A DNA stretch of 64,000 nt from Frankia sp. RB7 (GCA_030403585.1 JAUEPE010000009.1:1-64000), one strand, 5' to 3'. Counted from the first letter of the stretch, positions 49,844 through 58,694 are shown. A program made the numbers and translations. The notes: generated by a model from the sequence alone, not told the origin.

Positions 49844-50194
49844 GTGAAACGTCCGATGACTGCCGCCACCGTCCTGATGGGCCTGTTGGTCGCGCTGCTC
49901 GCTGTTACCGTCATGCCGGGATCATCGGTCTTGGACATGAACATCGATGTCGGCATCAAGGTTTTCGCTTTTTACCTCACCTTCATCGTCTGAGCGGTGG
50001 CGACCGTTCTGCTGGTGAACGTCATGTTCACCCCGTATGCCGCTGTGCAGATTTTTGTAGCGCAACCATCGCACAGTGGACCGCGGGTGCCAGCCGGCAC
50101 CCGGTCTTCCCTGCACCCTCTTTCAATGGAGGGCGAGGCGACCAAGCAAAGCTCGGGCGAGATGAGCCGCGAGGATGTGAAGGCGTGTCTGTGA
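49844..50194 (+). pseudogene. small membrane protein with in-frame TGA (49 aa to first stop)
   Basis: GTG at 49844 with AAGGA upstream encodes 49 residues with two hydrophobic helices, stopping at TGA 49991-49993 after FYLTFIV. The same frame continues as AVATVLLVNVMFTPYAAVQIF, which completes a hydrophobic helix, so the TGA looks like a TGG-to-TGA nonsense change. Beyond about 50060 the frame enters repeat-like sequence and ends at 50194. It may be functional as the 49-residue form. Confidence 0.4.
50067..50190 (-). repeat. probable dispersed intergenic repeat fragment
   Basis: The minus strand can be read as a pseudo-peptide containing GAGKTGCRLAPAVHC. I recall this string from many spurious ORFs in rhizobial genomes, which marks a widespread repeat. 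No second copy is in the window, so the call rests on memory. Confidence 0.35.
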
Positions 50195-50236
50195 TGACGA
50201 TGCGAACTGAAAGAGCGACGCCATCACCTGTCACTC

Positions 50237-50426
50237 CGTCATTGCGAGAAGCCCTTGCGACGAAGCAATCCAGACTATCACCGCGGAGGGACTCTGGATT
50301 GCTACGCTGCGCCGCTGCGCTAGGAAGAAACGTCGAGGTATCCCATTGATTCCATTTGTGTCGCCAAACGTCGTTTCATTCAGCGCGCGTCGGCCCCTCA
50401 AGGCCGGTCCAAACTCGCAATGACGA
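50237..50426. repeat. composite Bradyrhizobium intergenic repeat, copy 2, inverted
   Basis: Reverse-complemented, this element follows 8335-8522 almost base for base, including GCGACACAAATGGAATCAAT and the inner palindrome. The two copies are 41.7 kb apart in opposite orientation. It fills most of the gap up to the DUF1127 gene. Confidence 0.85.
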
Positions 50427-50481
50427 TGCGGCGACATTGTGCGTCACCACGCCCGGACTTGCCGGGCGTCGCGACAGTCGC

Positions 50482-50718
50482 TCACAGATACCGTGTCAGC
50501 TCGGCTTTGAACTGCCCGTATACGGCGTCCTCGATCTGGCTGCGGTTGATCCCGATGTCGCGCAGGGCGCGGTCGTCGAGCTCGTTTAGCGTCTTGACGG
50601 CGGTGCGGCGCTCCAGGCGGTCGAACAGCGCATAAGCGGCGTTGACGAGCTTGCCAAGAAATCCGCTCGACGAGGATGGGCGTAAACTCCGCCCGGCAGT
50701 TTGCGAGATCGTGGTCAT
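50482..50718 (-). CDS. DUF1127 domain-containing protein
   Basis: ATG at 50718 is preceded by GGAGAAG. The 78-residue protein has an N-terminal basic Ser-rich part and the DUF1127 signature ELDDRALRDIGINRSQIEDA near the C-terminus. Small Arg-rich DUF1127 proteins take part in RNA turnover and phosphate or stress responses in alphaproteobacteria. It is divergent from the MocR gene. A longer start at 50802 exists but lacks a good ribosome-binding site. Confidence 0.85.
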   Translation of the reverse strand: MTTISQTAGRSLRPSSSSGFLGKLVNAAYALFDRLERRTAVKTLNELDDRALRDIGINRSQIEDAVYGQFKAELTRYL

Positions 50719-50863
50719 GTTTCTTCTCCGGCCGATTGTCCCGCGCGACGAAGCAGGTGCCGTTGGCGCAAACGCTGGAAGCGTCTGCACCTCATTTGCC
50801 ATCGGATTGCTCTCGCTCTCCTCGGCTCAATCGCGGGCCTTGATGGAACTTAAATGCTCCAGT

Positions 50864-50893
50864 ACATTGCTCGGAGCAAGGAAAACATTGCTC
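50864..50893. promoter_or_regulatory. direct repeats ACATTGCTC, likely MocR operator
   Basis: ACATTGCTC occurs at 50864-50872 and 50885-50893, exactly 21 bases apart, that is two helical turns. Each is also part of an imperfect inverted repeat (TTGCTC-G-GAGCAA; ATTGC...GCAAT). They lie just before the regulator start. MocR proteins typically bind direct repeats of this kind. Confidence 0.5.
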
Positions 50894-50904
50894 TCGGTGC
50901 AATA

Positions 50905-52248
50905 ATGTCCAAGTTCGAGTACGTGAAGCTTGCGGATGCCATTGCCGCAGATATCTCTAACGGCACGTTAAGGGCCGGCGACCGGCTGCCGCCGCAGCGC
51001 AATTTCGCCTATGATCGTGGCATTGCGGTTTCGACCGCGAGCCGGGTTTATACGGAGCTGTTACGCCGCGGCCTCGTCGTCGGCGAGGTCGGCCGCGGCA
51101 CCTTCATCTCCGGCGACATCAGGCGCGAGGTCGAGACCCTCACCGAGCCGCGCGATGCGCGCATCGATTTCGAGGTGAACTATCCGCTGCTGCCGCAGCA
51201 ATGGGCGATGATCGCCAAGAGTCTCGCCGGGCTCGAACGCGTCGATGCGCTGGAAACCGTACTCCGCTCGTCGACCAGTACCGGCACCAAGAGCGCACGC
51301 AACGCGGCCGCCGCCTATCTCACGCGGAAGGATTTCACGCCGCAAGCCGAACAGATCCTCTTCACCGCCAACGGCAAGCAATCGCTCGCGGCGGCGCTCG
51401 CAGCGCTCGTGCCGACCGGGGGCCGTTGCGGCGTCGAGGCGCTGACCTACCCCTACGTCAAGAGCATCGCCGCGCGGCTCGGCATCACGCTGGTGCCGAT
51501 TCCGATGGACGAATATGGCGCGCGGCCCGACGCGATCCAGAAGGCGCATCGCGAAGCGCATCTGTCGGCGCTGTATCTCCAACCCATCATCCAGAATCCG
51601 CTCGGTGTCACCATGAACGCGACGCGGCGCGCCGACATCATGCGTGTCGCCGAGAAGCTCGACCTCATCATCATCGAGGACGCCGTCTACGGCTTCCTCG
51701 CCGACGACACGCCACTGGCGGCGCTCGGGCCGGACCGCTGCATCGTGCTCGACAGTCTCTCGAAGAAGGTCGCACCGGGTCTTGCGCTCGGCATCCTCGT
51801 CGCGCCCCCTCATCTGCGCGAGAGCATGATGAGTGCGATCCGCACCGGCGGCTGGATCGCCTCGGGCCACGCGCTCGCATCCGGTCAGCGATTGATGGCC
51901 GACGGCACCGTCGCCGAGCTGACACGGCTCAAGCGCATCGACGCCGCACGCCGCCAGCAGACCGCCGCACGACTGCTCGCCGGCTACCAACTCTCGGCCG
52001 ATCCGCGTTCCTATCATCTCTGGCTGACGCTGCCGCCGCACTGGCGCTCGCAGACATTCGTTGCCGCGGCCGCCCGGCGCGGCATCGCGCTGACGCCGTC
52101 CTCGACATTCGCGGTCGCGCATGGCCATGCCCCGAACGCGGTGCGGCTGGCGCTCGCCCCGCCCTCGTTCGAACAGCTCGATTCCGGTCTGCGCACGATC
52201 GTCTCGCTGCTCGGTACCAAGGAAGAGGATTTCGACTCGACGGAGTAG
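50905..52248 (+). CDS. MocR/PdxR-type GntR transcriptional regulator with aminotransferase domain
   Basis: The ATG at 50905 is chosen because the wHTH domain then begins at once (FEYVKLADAIAADISNGTLR, GDRLPPQRNFA, STASRVYTELLRRGLV; residues 4-70). A class I aminotransferase domain fills the rest of the 447 residues, with LYLQPIIQNPLG (PLP-ring side Asn), IIIEDAVYGFL and the Schiff-base Lys in VLDSLSKKVAPGL. MocR proteins use bound PLP or an amino-acid adduct as a signal. No obvious metabolic target is adjacent; the divergent DUF1127 gene and autoregulation are candidates. Confidence 0.9.
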   Translation: MSKFEYVKLADAIAADISNGTLRAGDRLPPQRNFAYDRGIAVSTASRVYTELLRRGLVVGEVGRGTFISGDIRREVETLTEPRDARIDFEVNYPLLPQQWAMIAKSLAGLERVDALETVLRSSTSTGTKSARNAAAAYLTRKDFTPQAEQILFTANGKQSLAAALAALVPTGGRCGVEALTYPYVKSIAARLGITLVPIPMDEYGARPDAIQKAHREAHLSALYLQPIIQNPLGVTMNATRRADIMRVAEKLDLIIIEDAVYGFLADDTPLAALGPDRCIVLDSLSKKVAPGLALGILVAPPHLRESMMSAIRTGGWIASGHALASGQRLMADGTVAELTRLKRIDAARRQQTAARLLAGYQLSADPRSYHLWLTLPPHWRSQTFVAAAARRGIALTPSSTFAVAHGHAPNAVRLALAPPSFEQLDSGLRTIVSLLGTKEEDFDSTE

Positions 52249-52259
52249 CCCTTCGCCGG

Positions 52260-52859
52260 TCAGCGCTCCGGCCATTCCGCGATAAAGCCCTTTGCCCTGT
52301 ACGGCGCGATCTTGTCCCATTCGTGCAGGACACGACGGCGAAATTCGGCGTCGGTATGCCAGAGCATGCGTGGCGTCGCAAAACTGTCGACGGTGAGCAG
52401 CATCTTCTCAACCTCCGGCCAGTGCCGGTGCAGCGTCATCGGATAGCGCCGCGCGGTCCAGGTGTTGCCGAGGCAGATCGCGCTGCGGATCGTGTGCAGT
52501 CCCAGCGCCGCATCGATGATCGGCAACGAGAAGATCACGTTCTCGCCGGTGTTCATCGCGCGATGCTCCTCGAGGATCCGATCCGCCGGAATGCCCGCAT
52601 CGACCATCGCCGCCTTGATGATCGTGCACTCGGATTGCTCCGAGCCGGCCGTCACCCCACCGCTGACAATCGACCAGCGGAAAAGGCCCTCACGCCACAG
52701 CCGCGCGGCGGTCTCGACGCGCAGCGCGACATCCTCGCGGGTGCCGAACAGAAACAGCAAATCGGCCGGCCGGAGCGGCGTATCGATCAGATGGGTGCGA
52801 TTGATCTCGGCGATCTCGTCCGCCGTCGGCAGGCGGGCGCTGCGATTCCAAGCTGTCAT
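52260..52859 (-). CDS. YdcF/DUF218 family protein
   Basis: The 199-residue protein has DUF218 features: LLFLFGTREDVALRVETAAR near the start, SIVSGGVTAGSEQSEC, ILEEHRAMNTGENV and a C-terminal TWTARRYPMTLHRHWPEVE. The family includes ElyC and YdcF and is linked to cell-envelope metabolism and nucleotide-like ligands. The form has no membrane helix, so it is cytoplasmic. It is convergent with the MocR gene. Confidence 0.8.
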   Translation of the reverse strand: MTAWNRSARLPTADEIAEINRTHLIDTPLRPADLLFLFGTREDVALRVETAARLWREGLFRWSIVSGGVTAGSEQSECTIIKAAMVDAGIPADRILEEHRAMNTGENVIFSLPIIDAALGLHTIRSAICLGNTWTARRYPMTLHRHWPEVEKMLLTVDSFATPRMLWHTDAEFRRRVLHEWDKIAPYRAKGFIAEWPER

Positions 52860-52924
52860 CGCGGCAAGATGCGGGACCGGCGCCTGGCTGCGAAGTCAAT
52901 TTTGATTGCGGCTGATTGCAAGCG

Positions 52925-53512
52925 CTAGGGCAGCAAGCCGGCCGGCAGCCGATCAAAACTGTAGCTGCGCGGCTGGTTGCGCCGGACAAAACCGCCGACC
53001 TGCCAGGCGAACAGCGCGGCGAAGCCGAGGATGAACAGCACGCCGGCGAATTCGCCGATCATCAGCGCGCGGATCAACAGCCCGGTCATCGCCACGGCCA
53101 GCATAGCGAGGAACGCCAGCACCGCCGCATAGGTCCTTGCACCGAGGCCGGCTGTCAGTTCGGCCCGGCTGCCGGCCTTCGCCATCCGCGCGTGCAGCTC
53201 GACGAGAAAATTGCGAAAGCCGCTGTCCTGCGGCGCCATCAGCGCCGCGGTCTGCCAGCTCGTCGACAGGATCGCGATACGGCCGCCACTGGTACGGCTG
53301 ACATCGGCGCGAAAGCGGTGCTGCTGCATCGAGACCGGGCGAAACGACAGCCGGATTGCACTGATCTCATCATAGCGCCAGACGCCGGAGCGGCCGGCGA
53401 TGCGCCAGGACAATCCCTCATCGGTCAGCTCGAAGCGATGCGCCGAGCCGATCAGCGACGCCTTGTAGGCGTAGCTCGTGATCGATCCGCCCTGCCCGTC
53501 CGAAACCTGCAT
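52925..53512 (-). CDS. hypothetical membrane protein with PH-like N-terminal domain
   Basis: The 195-residue protein has an N-terminal beta-rich part (HRFELTDEGLSWRIAGRSGV then WRYDEISAIRLSFRPVSM) that resembles a bacterial PH-like strand pattern, and two membrane helices near the C-terminus (about 127-150 and 155-175). The assignment of the fold is tentative. It is divergent from the small membrane-protein gene at 53573. Confidence 0.65.
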   Translation of the reverse strand: MQVSDGQGGSITSYAYKASLIGSAHRFELTDEGLSWRIAGRSGVWRYDEISAIRLSFRPVSMQQHRFRADVSRTSGGRIAILSTSWQTAALMAPQDSGFRNFLVELHARMAKAGSRAELTAGLGARTYAAVLAFLAMLAVAMTGLLIRALMIGEFAGVLFILGFAALFAWQVGGFVRRNQPRSYSFDRLPAGLLP

Positions 53513-53572
53513 CTGTCAATCCCGTCCGCGATCCGCTTGCGCGATCGCCCTCCCCCATCCTACAAGCGGGGC

Positions 53573-54007
53573 ATGGCTGAGACGATCTATTTTCCGCGCC
53601 GCCTGATTCTCGGGGCCGCCATGATCTCGGGCGTGCTGCTCGCGCTCGCGGTGCACATGTTAGGTGCCCGCTACGGGCTCGACCTCGGCGGCCTCTGGCG
53701 CTCGGACACGCATGAGTTCGTGCCGACGGGCGCGGCGATCGCCTGGTGGCTGATTGCGACCGTTGGATTCTCCGGCGGCTACTTCACGTCGTCCTTGATG
53801 CAAAGCGCCGTCTCCGGCCAGATCCCACAACGGATGCGCCAATTCCTGATCGCGGTCGGCGTGCTCCTGCTCGCCGGTGCCGGACAAGCGGCCTCGGCGC
53901 CGAGCCCGATCCCGACCATTTCCGGCGTGCTCGCAGGCCTCGCGGCGCTGTGTCTCGGCGCCGTGATGGCGTTCTGCGGCGCGCATTTCGCGCTGCGCCG
54001 CGGCTAG
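53573..54007 (+). CDS. hypothetical four-helix membrane protein
   Basis: ATG at 53573 gives 144 residues with about four membrane helices (about 10-30, 55-75, 88-105, 115-138), with the second containing AIAWWLIATVGFSGGYF. No motif identifies a family. The very long frame upstream is shadow of the divergent gene. Its stop is six bases from the convergent GGDEF-EAL gene stop. Confidence 0.65.
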   Translation: MAETIYFPRRLILGAAMISGVLLALAVHMLGARYGLDLGGLWRSDTHEFVPTGAAIAWWLIATVGFSGGYFTSSLMQSAVSGQIPQRMRQFLIAVGVLLLAGAGQAASAPSPIPTISGVLAGLAALCLGAVMAFCGAHFALRRG

Positions 54008-54013
54008 GCTTTT

Positions 54014-56413
54014 TCAGGCCGAGGCAAGCAGCCGCGGCCGTTCCAGCATCATCACGACATCGGACGCGGGCCTGGGCATGCTGAACAGATAGCCCTGTGC
54101 CTGGGTGCAGCCTTCGCGGCGGAGCAACTCGAGCTGAGCGTCGTTCTCGACGCCCTCCGCCGTGGTGACGATGCCGAGGCTGCGGCCAAGGCCGGTCACG
54201 GCGCGGATGATCGCCACCGAATCCTCGCGCGTGGCGAGCTCGGACACGAAGGAACGGTCGATCTTGATCTTGTCGAAGGGGAAGCTGCGCAAGTAGCTCA
54301 GCGAGGAATAGCCGGTGCCGAAATCGTCGAGCGAGATCCGCACACCCATGGCGCGCAGCTCGTGCAGCGTGGTCAGCGTCGCCTCGCTGTTCTGGAGCAG
54401 CACGGATTCGGTGATCTCGAGTTCGAGCCGGCGTGCCGCGAGCCCGGACTTCTCCAGCGCCTCGGTCACGGATGCAATCAGGTTCGGATTCTTGAACTGC
54501 ACCGGCGACAAATTGACGGCGACGCCGATGTTATCGGGCCAGGTCGCGGCATCCGCGCAGGCTCTGTGCAGCACGAACTCGCCGAGCTGGATGATGAGGC
54601 CGGTCTCCTCGGCGAGCGGAATGAAGTTGAGAGGCGAGATCAGGCCGCGCTGCGGATGGTTCCAGCGCAGCAGCGCCTCGAAGGCGACCACGCGATCGCT
54701 CGCGACGTCGCGGATGGGCTGGTAATACGGCTGGAATTCGTCGCGCTGGAGCGCCGCCCGCATATCCATTTCCAGCAGGCGCCGCGCCTGCGCGCGCGCA
54801 TCCATGCCGGTCTCGAAGAAGCGATAGGTGCCGCGGCCGTCGGCCTTGGCGCGGTACAGCGCGAGGTCGGCATTTTTCAGCAGTTCGTCGGGATTGCTGC
54901 CGTCCTGCGGCGACAGCGAGATGCCGATCGAGACGCCGATCACGATCTGATGGTCGTCGATCTCGTAGGGCGCGGAGATCATCTCGACGAGACGGCCGGC
55001 GAGCGCCCGCGCGGCGGCCTCCTCGGAGCGGCCGATCTGGACCACGGCGAACTCGTCGCCGCCGAGGCGGGCGACGGTGTCGTGCTCGCCGACGGTGGCC
55101 TCCAGCCTGCGACCGACTTCCTTCAGCAGCGCATCGCCAATGGGATGGCCGAGCGAGTCGTTGATGTCCTTGAAATGATCGAGGTCGAGGCAGAGCACAG
55201 CGAGCTGGTCGTTCGCACCCGCCCGGCGCAGCCCCTGTTCGAGCTGCTCGTGGAACAGCACGCGGTTCGGCAGATTGGTCAACGCGTCATGGCGCGCCAT
55301 GTGCGAGATCTTGGCCTGCGCCTCCAGCCATTCGGTGATGTCCTCGAAGGTCGCGACCCAGCCGCCGCCCTGCATCGGCTGGTTGACGACGCGGATCGAG
55401 CGGTCGAACCGGGTCACGACCTGGCTGGTCGTGCGGCCCTCGCGCGCGTCGGCGACGAGACACGCGAAGAATTCGTTCGCATCGCCCTGCCACCGGCCCT
55501 TGGCCTGCTCTTCCCGCAGCACGTCGACGAGCAGTCGGCCGGTCAGCGGAATGTCGGTGCGGCCGAGCATCGCGGCGTAGCGCTCGTTGAACAGCTGGAT
55601 CTTGCCGTCCGCGTCGAACATGCACAGCCCTTGCGACATGTTCTCGAGCGCGGTGTCGAGCACGACCTGCTGGCGTCCGATCTCGCCCTTGGCCCGACGG
55701 TCGAGTACGGCGGCCGCGAGCGCGATGACGAGAATGGCAGCGGCCGCGCTGGCGGTCAGGATGGACAACGACGCCGGCGGAATCGAAAGACCGCTGATCA
55801 CCAGCGTCGGATCGGGCGTCAATTCCAGCGCGCCCATCGCGGTGAAATGGTGAGAGACGATGGCGACCGTCAACAGGATCGTCGCGCCAAGCGCGTTGGA
55901 CAGGCTATCGCCTCGTCCCGCGACGTGCAGGGCGAACGATCCAAAGACGATGCCGAGCAGGATCGATACCGTCACGGTCCCGGTGGTCCAGCCGACATGG
56001 GCAGGAATCTCGAACGCCATCATGCCGGTGTAATGCATCGCGGCCACACCTGCGCCAACGACGGCGCCGCCGACCGCGACCAGCCCCCCATGCGTCGTCG
56101 AAACCGAGATGCTGAGACCGATGAAGGTGACTGCGATCGCAAAGATCAGCGACAGGACCGTCACGGGAATGTTGTAGGCGCCACCGGCGCCCGGCCCATA
56201 GGCCTGCATCGCGATGAAATGGGTTGCCCAGATACCGCAGCCGGCCACCACAGCATCGAGCAAAATCCAAACCAGGCGAGCCGACCCGCTCGCCGCACGC
56301 GCGCGGTGAAACAGGCTGATGGCCGCCGCGCTGGCGAGCAGACACACCGCCCCGCCGAGTGCGACCAGACGCCAATCATGCTGGTCTGTGAGACAAAACA
56401 GAACTTGATACAT
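54014..56413 (-). CDS. MHYT-PAS-GGDEF-EAL cyclic-di-GMP signalling protein
   Basis: This 799-residue protein has an N-terminal seven-helix MHYT sensor (about residues 1-240; motifs THFIAMQ, MHYTGMMA, HHFTAMGA), thought to bind copper or sense gas or redox. A PAS-like domain follows (about 255-370), then GGDEF (about 375-535, active RLGGDEFAV, DLDHFKDINDSLGH) and EAL (about 550-795, active AFEALLRW, DDFGTGYSSL, DRSFV). Both catalytic motifs look intact, so it may make and degrade c-di-GMP. In Bradyrhizobium such enzymes influence motility and biofilm. The link to the flagellar genes 15 kb away is only inferential. Confidence 0.93.
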   Translation of the reverse strand: MYQVLFCLTDQHDWRLVALGGAVCLLASAAAISLFHRARAASGSARLVWILLDAVVAGCGIWATHFIAMQAYGPGAGGAYNIPVTVLSLIFAIAVTFIGLSISVSTTHGGLVAVGGAVVGAGVAAMHYTGMMAFEIPAHVGWTTGTVTVSILLGIVFGSFALHVAGRGDSLSNALGATILLTVAIVSHHFTAMGALELTPDPTLVISGLSIPPASLSILTASAAAAILVIALAAAVLDRRAKGEIGRQQVVLDTALENMSQGLCMFDADGKIQLFNERYAAMLGRTDIPLTGRLLVDVLREEQAKGRWQGDANEFFACLVADAREGRTTSQVVTRFDRSIRVVNQPMQGGGWVATFEDITEWLEAQAKISHMARHDALTNLPNRVLFHEQLEQGLRRAGANDQLAVLCLDLDHFKDINDSLGHPIGDALLKEVGRRLEATVGEHDTVARLGGDEFAVVQIGRSEEAAARALAGRLVEMISAPYEIDDHQIVIGVSIGISLSPQDGSNPDELLKNADLALYRAKADGRGTYRFFETGMDARAQARRLLEMDMRAALQRDEFQPYYQPIRDVASDRVVAFEALLRWNHPQRGLISPLNFIPLAEETGLIIQLGEFVLHRACADAATWPDNIGVAVNLSPVQFKNPNLIASVTEALEKSGLAARRLELEITESVLLQNSEATLTTLHELRAMGVRISLDDFGTGYSSLSYLRSFPFDKIKIDRSFVSELATREDSVAIIRAVTGLGRSLGIVTTAEGVENDAQLELLRREGCTQAQGYLFSMPRPASDVVMMLERPRLLASA

Positions 56414-56518
56414 TGCCGACCCCTATTCCATCGGGCACTAGAACCGGCAGAAATGGACAGTCGGTAACCGGCTATGCACCGGTTGCCGGAATGGTGAACA
56501 GGGAATGTGTGCGGTTAC

Positions 56519-57934
56519 TCACATTGTTCGCCCGCCCGCCTTTGCGCCGAGGCCGATCACGCCGGCGGCCAGCAACAGCACGGCCGCCGATATGATGAGC
56601 GACTGGTGAAGGCCGGTCATGAATGCGCTGTCGGACGCCACCAGCGACCCGAACAGCGCAACGCCAAGGACGCTGCCGGTTTGCCGCGTCGCGTTGAGCA
56701 CACCCGCAGCGATACCGGAGCGTGCCTTCTCGACGCTGCCGAGCAAGGTCGAGGTGAGAGGCGGCACCAGGAGGCCGAGCCCGCCGCTGATTGCGATCAT
56801 CTGCATGAAGATTGCCCAATAGCTCGTCCCCGCCTCGATCCAGAACAGGCCAAGACAGCCAAGCGCGGAGATGCAGGCACCGACGACGATGGTCGGGCAC
56901 GGGCCGATACGCTCGGCAAGGCGCGGCGCCAGCAAATTGACCGGCAGCACCGCGCCCATCATCGGTACGAAGGCGAGCCCGGTCCACCAGGCCGACAGGC
57001 CGTTGATCCGCTGGAAGTAGAGGCTGAGCACGAAGATCAGGCCGTAGATCGCGATGTTGACGAGGAGGCCGACAACCGTGGTCAGGGTAAACAGTCGGTG
57101 ACTGAACAAAGACAGCGGAAGCATCGGCTGCGCCGTGCGGCTCTCGCGCCAGACGAACAGTGCGGCCAGGACCGCGGCCGCCGCGAAGGCCGAAAGCACG
57201 AGTGGATGCTGCCAGCCAAGCCCGCCGCCCTCGATGATCGCGCCCGCGAGGGCTCCGAGCGCGCCGATCGCCGCGAACTGGCCGGGCAGGTCGATCTCGC
57301 GCGAGCGCGTTCGCGTGGTCTCGGTCGCATAGCGCCAGCTCAGCCAAAGGCCTATGAGGCCGATCGGCAGATTGACGAGGAAGATCGCGCGCCAGCCGAC
57401 CAGCGTGATCAGCGCGCCGCCGACGAAGGGTCCGGCAGTTAGCGCCAGGCTTGCACCGGCAGCCCAGATCGCAACGGCGCGGCCGCGCTGCCGCTCGTCG
57501 GTGTAAGCATGGCTCAGGAGCGCCAGCGAATTCGGCACCAGGATCGCCGCCGCCAGTCCCTGCACCAGCCGCGCGCCGATCAGGACGACGGCGTTGGGCG
57601 ACAGAGCACAGGCGAGAGAGGCCGCCGTGAAGATGGCAAATCCCGCCATGAAGACGCGCTTGGAGCCGATGCGGTCGCCGAGCGCGCCCGCCGTCAGGAT
57701 GAAGGCGGCAAAAGCGATGGTGTAGGCGCTGACCACCCATTGCAGCTCGGCGACGCCGCCGCCGAGCGTCTTGCCCATGGCGTCGAGCGCGGTGTTGACG
57801 ATGGTCACGTCGAGCTGCACCACGCCATAGCCGAGGCTCATCGCGGCGAGCGTGAGGGACGTCGCAAGGCGCGATGCGGTATGTGGGGCACCCTTGGCGT
57901 CGAAGGTTTCATGTTTGATGGTGTTGGCTCGCAT
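56519..57934 (-). CDS. MFS transporter, DHA2 (14-TM) drug-efflux family
   Basis: ATG at 57934, preceded by GAGGT, gives 471 residues. Hydrophobic segments fit 14 helices. Signatures include LDVTIVNTALDAM at helix 1 (motif D1), GDRIGSKRVFMAG (motif A, loop 2-3), LVQGLAAAILVPNSLAL (motif B region) and ALTAGPFVGGALITLVGWRA (motif C). This is the EmrB/QacA-type proton-drug antiporter subfamily. No efflux partner is adjacent, so the substrate is unknown. It follows the DUF892 gene on the same strand but after a strong terminator. Confidence 0.88.
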   Translation of the reverse strand: MRANTIKHETFDAKGAPHTASRLATSLTLAAMSLGYGVVQLDVTIVNTALDAMGKTLGGGVAELQWVVSAYTIAFAAFILTAGALGDRIGSKRVFMAGFAIFTAASLACALSPNAVVLIGARLVQGLAAAILVPNSLALLSHAYTDERQRGRAVAIWAAGASLALTAGPFVGGALITLVGWRAIFLVNLPIGLIGLWLSWRYATETTRTRSREIDLPGQFAAIGALGALAGAIIEGGGLGWQHPLVLSAFAAAAVLAALFVWRESRTAQPMLPLSLFSHRLFTLTTVVGLLVNIAIYGLIFVLSLYFQRINGLSAWWTGLAFVPMMGAVLPVNLLAPRLAERIGPCPTIVVGACISALGCLGLFWIEAGTSYWAIFMQMIAISGGLGLLVPPLTSTLLGSVEKARSGIAAGVLNATRQTGSVLGVALFGSLVASDSAFMTGLHQSLIISAAVLLLAAGVIGLGAKAGGRTM

Positions 57935-58026
57935 GCTGCGACCTCGATTGCAGCCCCATGCGACATATACATCTCCGGCCCGCCGGCATGCTTCGACAAT
58001 GACCGAATGATGGATGCGCAAAATGC

Positions 58027-58056
58027 GAGCGCCGCGCGGATGACCGCGCGGCGCTC
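58027..58056 (-). terminator. terminator of DUF892 gene
   Basis: GAGCGCCGCGCGG and its complement form a 13-base stem with a four-base loop, followed on the minus strand by GCATTTTG. It starts 14 bases after the stop. Confidence 0.85.
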
Positions 58057-58069
58057 TTGCGGCTAAGTC

Positions 58070-58576
58070 TTAGCTCGCAGCGCGCAGGTTGATCCTGCTC
58101 TCGGCAAGCGAGGTCAGCTTCTTGTCCGTCGCCTTCTCTTCCTCGAGCGTTTTCGCGAGCACGGCGGCGCAATCGGTACGGCCGAGCTGCTTGGCCCAGG
58201 CGATCAGGCTGCCATAGCGGACGATCTCGTAATGTTCTGCCGCCTGCGCCGCGTTGATCAGCGCGGCATCGAGCACCGCCTTGTCGGCGACTTCGCCGGC
58301 GGTCTCGTCCGCTTCCTCGATGATACCGTCGATCGCCGGGCAGTCGACCGCCTTCACCTCAGTACCGTGCATCTTGAACACTTCCTCCAGGCGCTTGACG
58401 TGCTGCCTGGTTTCTTCGAGGTGCGTCAAAAAGCCCTGCTTCAGCTGCGGGTCGGTCGCCTTATCCGCCATTTTCGGCAGTGCCTTGGTGAGCTGCTGCT
58501 CGGCGTAATAGATGTCCTGTAGCTGATGCACGAACAGGTCGTTCATGGTCTTGATGTCTTTCGTGAACAGTCCCAT
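58070..58576 (-). CDS. ferritin-like DUF892 (YciE/YciF) family protein
   Basis: ATG at 58576 gives the family start FTKDIKTMNDLFVHQLQDIY then YAEQQLTKALPKMADKA, at the usual length of 168 residues. The four-helix bundle has the ferritin-like metal ligands Glu and His: QDIYYAEQQL, HLEETRQHVKRLEEV, AAEHYEIVRYGSL and LAKTLEEEKATD. YciF-type proteins are stress-induced and belong to the EcfG general stress response in Bradyrhizobium. A long upstream extension of the frame is not used. A possible EcfG-type promoter is listed separately. Confidence 0.88.
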   Translation of the reverse strand: MGLFTKDIKTMNDLFVHQLQDIYYAEQQLTKALPKMADKATDPQLKQGFLTHLEETRQHVKRLEEVFKMHGTEVKAVDCPAIDGIIEEADETAGEVADKAVLDAALINAAQAAEHYEIVRYGSLIAWAKQLGRTDCAAVLAKTLEEEKATDKKLTSLAESRINLRAAS

Positions 58577-58669
58577 CGTTCCGATCCTCTTGGGTTTCGG
58601 GAACACGTCGGCACCGGCTCGCACGAAAAGCCGCATGTTTTCGCCGTGTTCGATTGCTGATGGGGCGCT

Positions 58670-58694
58670 AACCTGCGCGCGATACCGTCGTTCC
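58670..58694 (-). promoter_or_regulatory. possible EcfG-type promoter of DUF892 gene
   Basis: On the minus strand GGAAC-N16-GGTT lies 94-118 bases upstream of the start. The EcfG consensus is GGAAC-N16/17-CGTT, so one base of the -10 element differs. Otherwise the 427-base gap 58577-59003 shows nothing recognised. Confidence 0.35.

Noticed and set aside
50231..50437. 68-codon minus-strand ORF in the composite repeat
   Set aside because: It has the same translation pattern as the other repeat copy and is a spurious ORF of the repeat.
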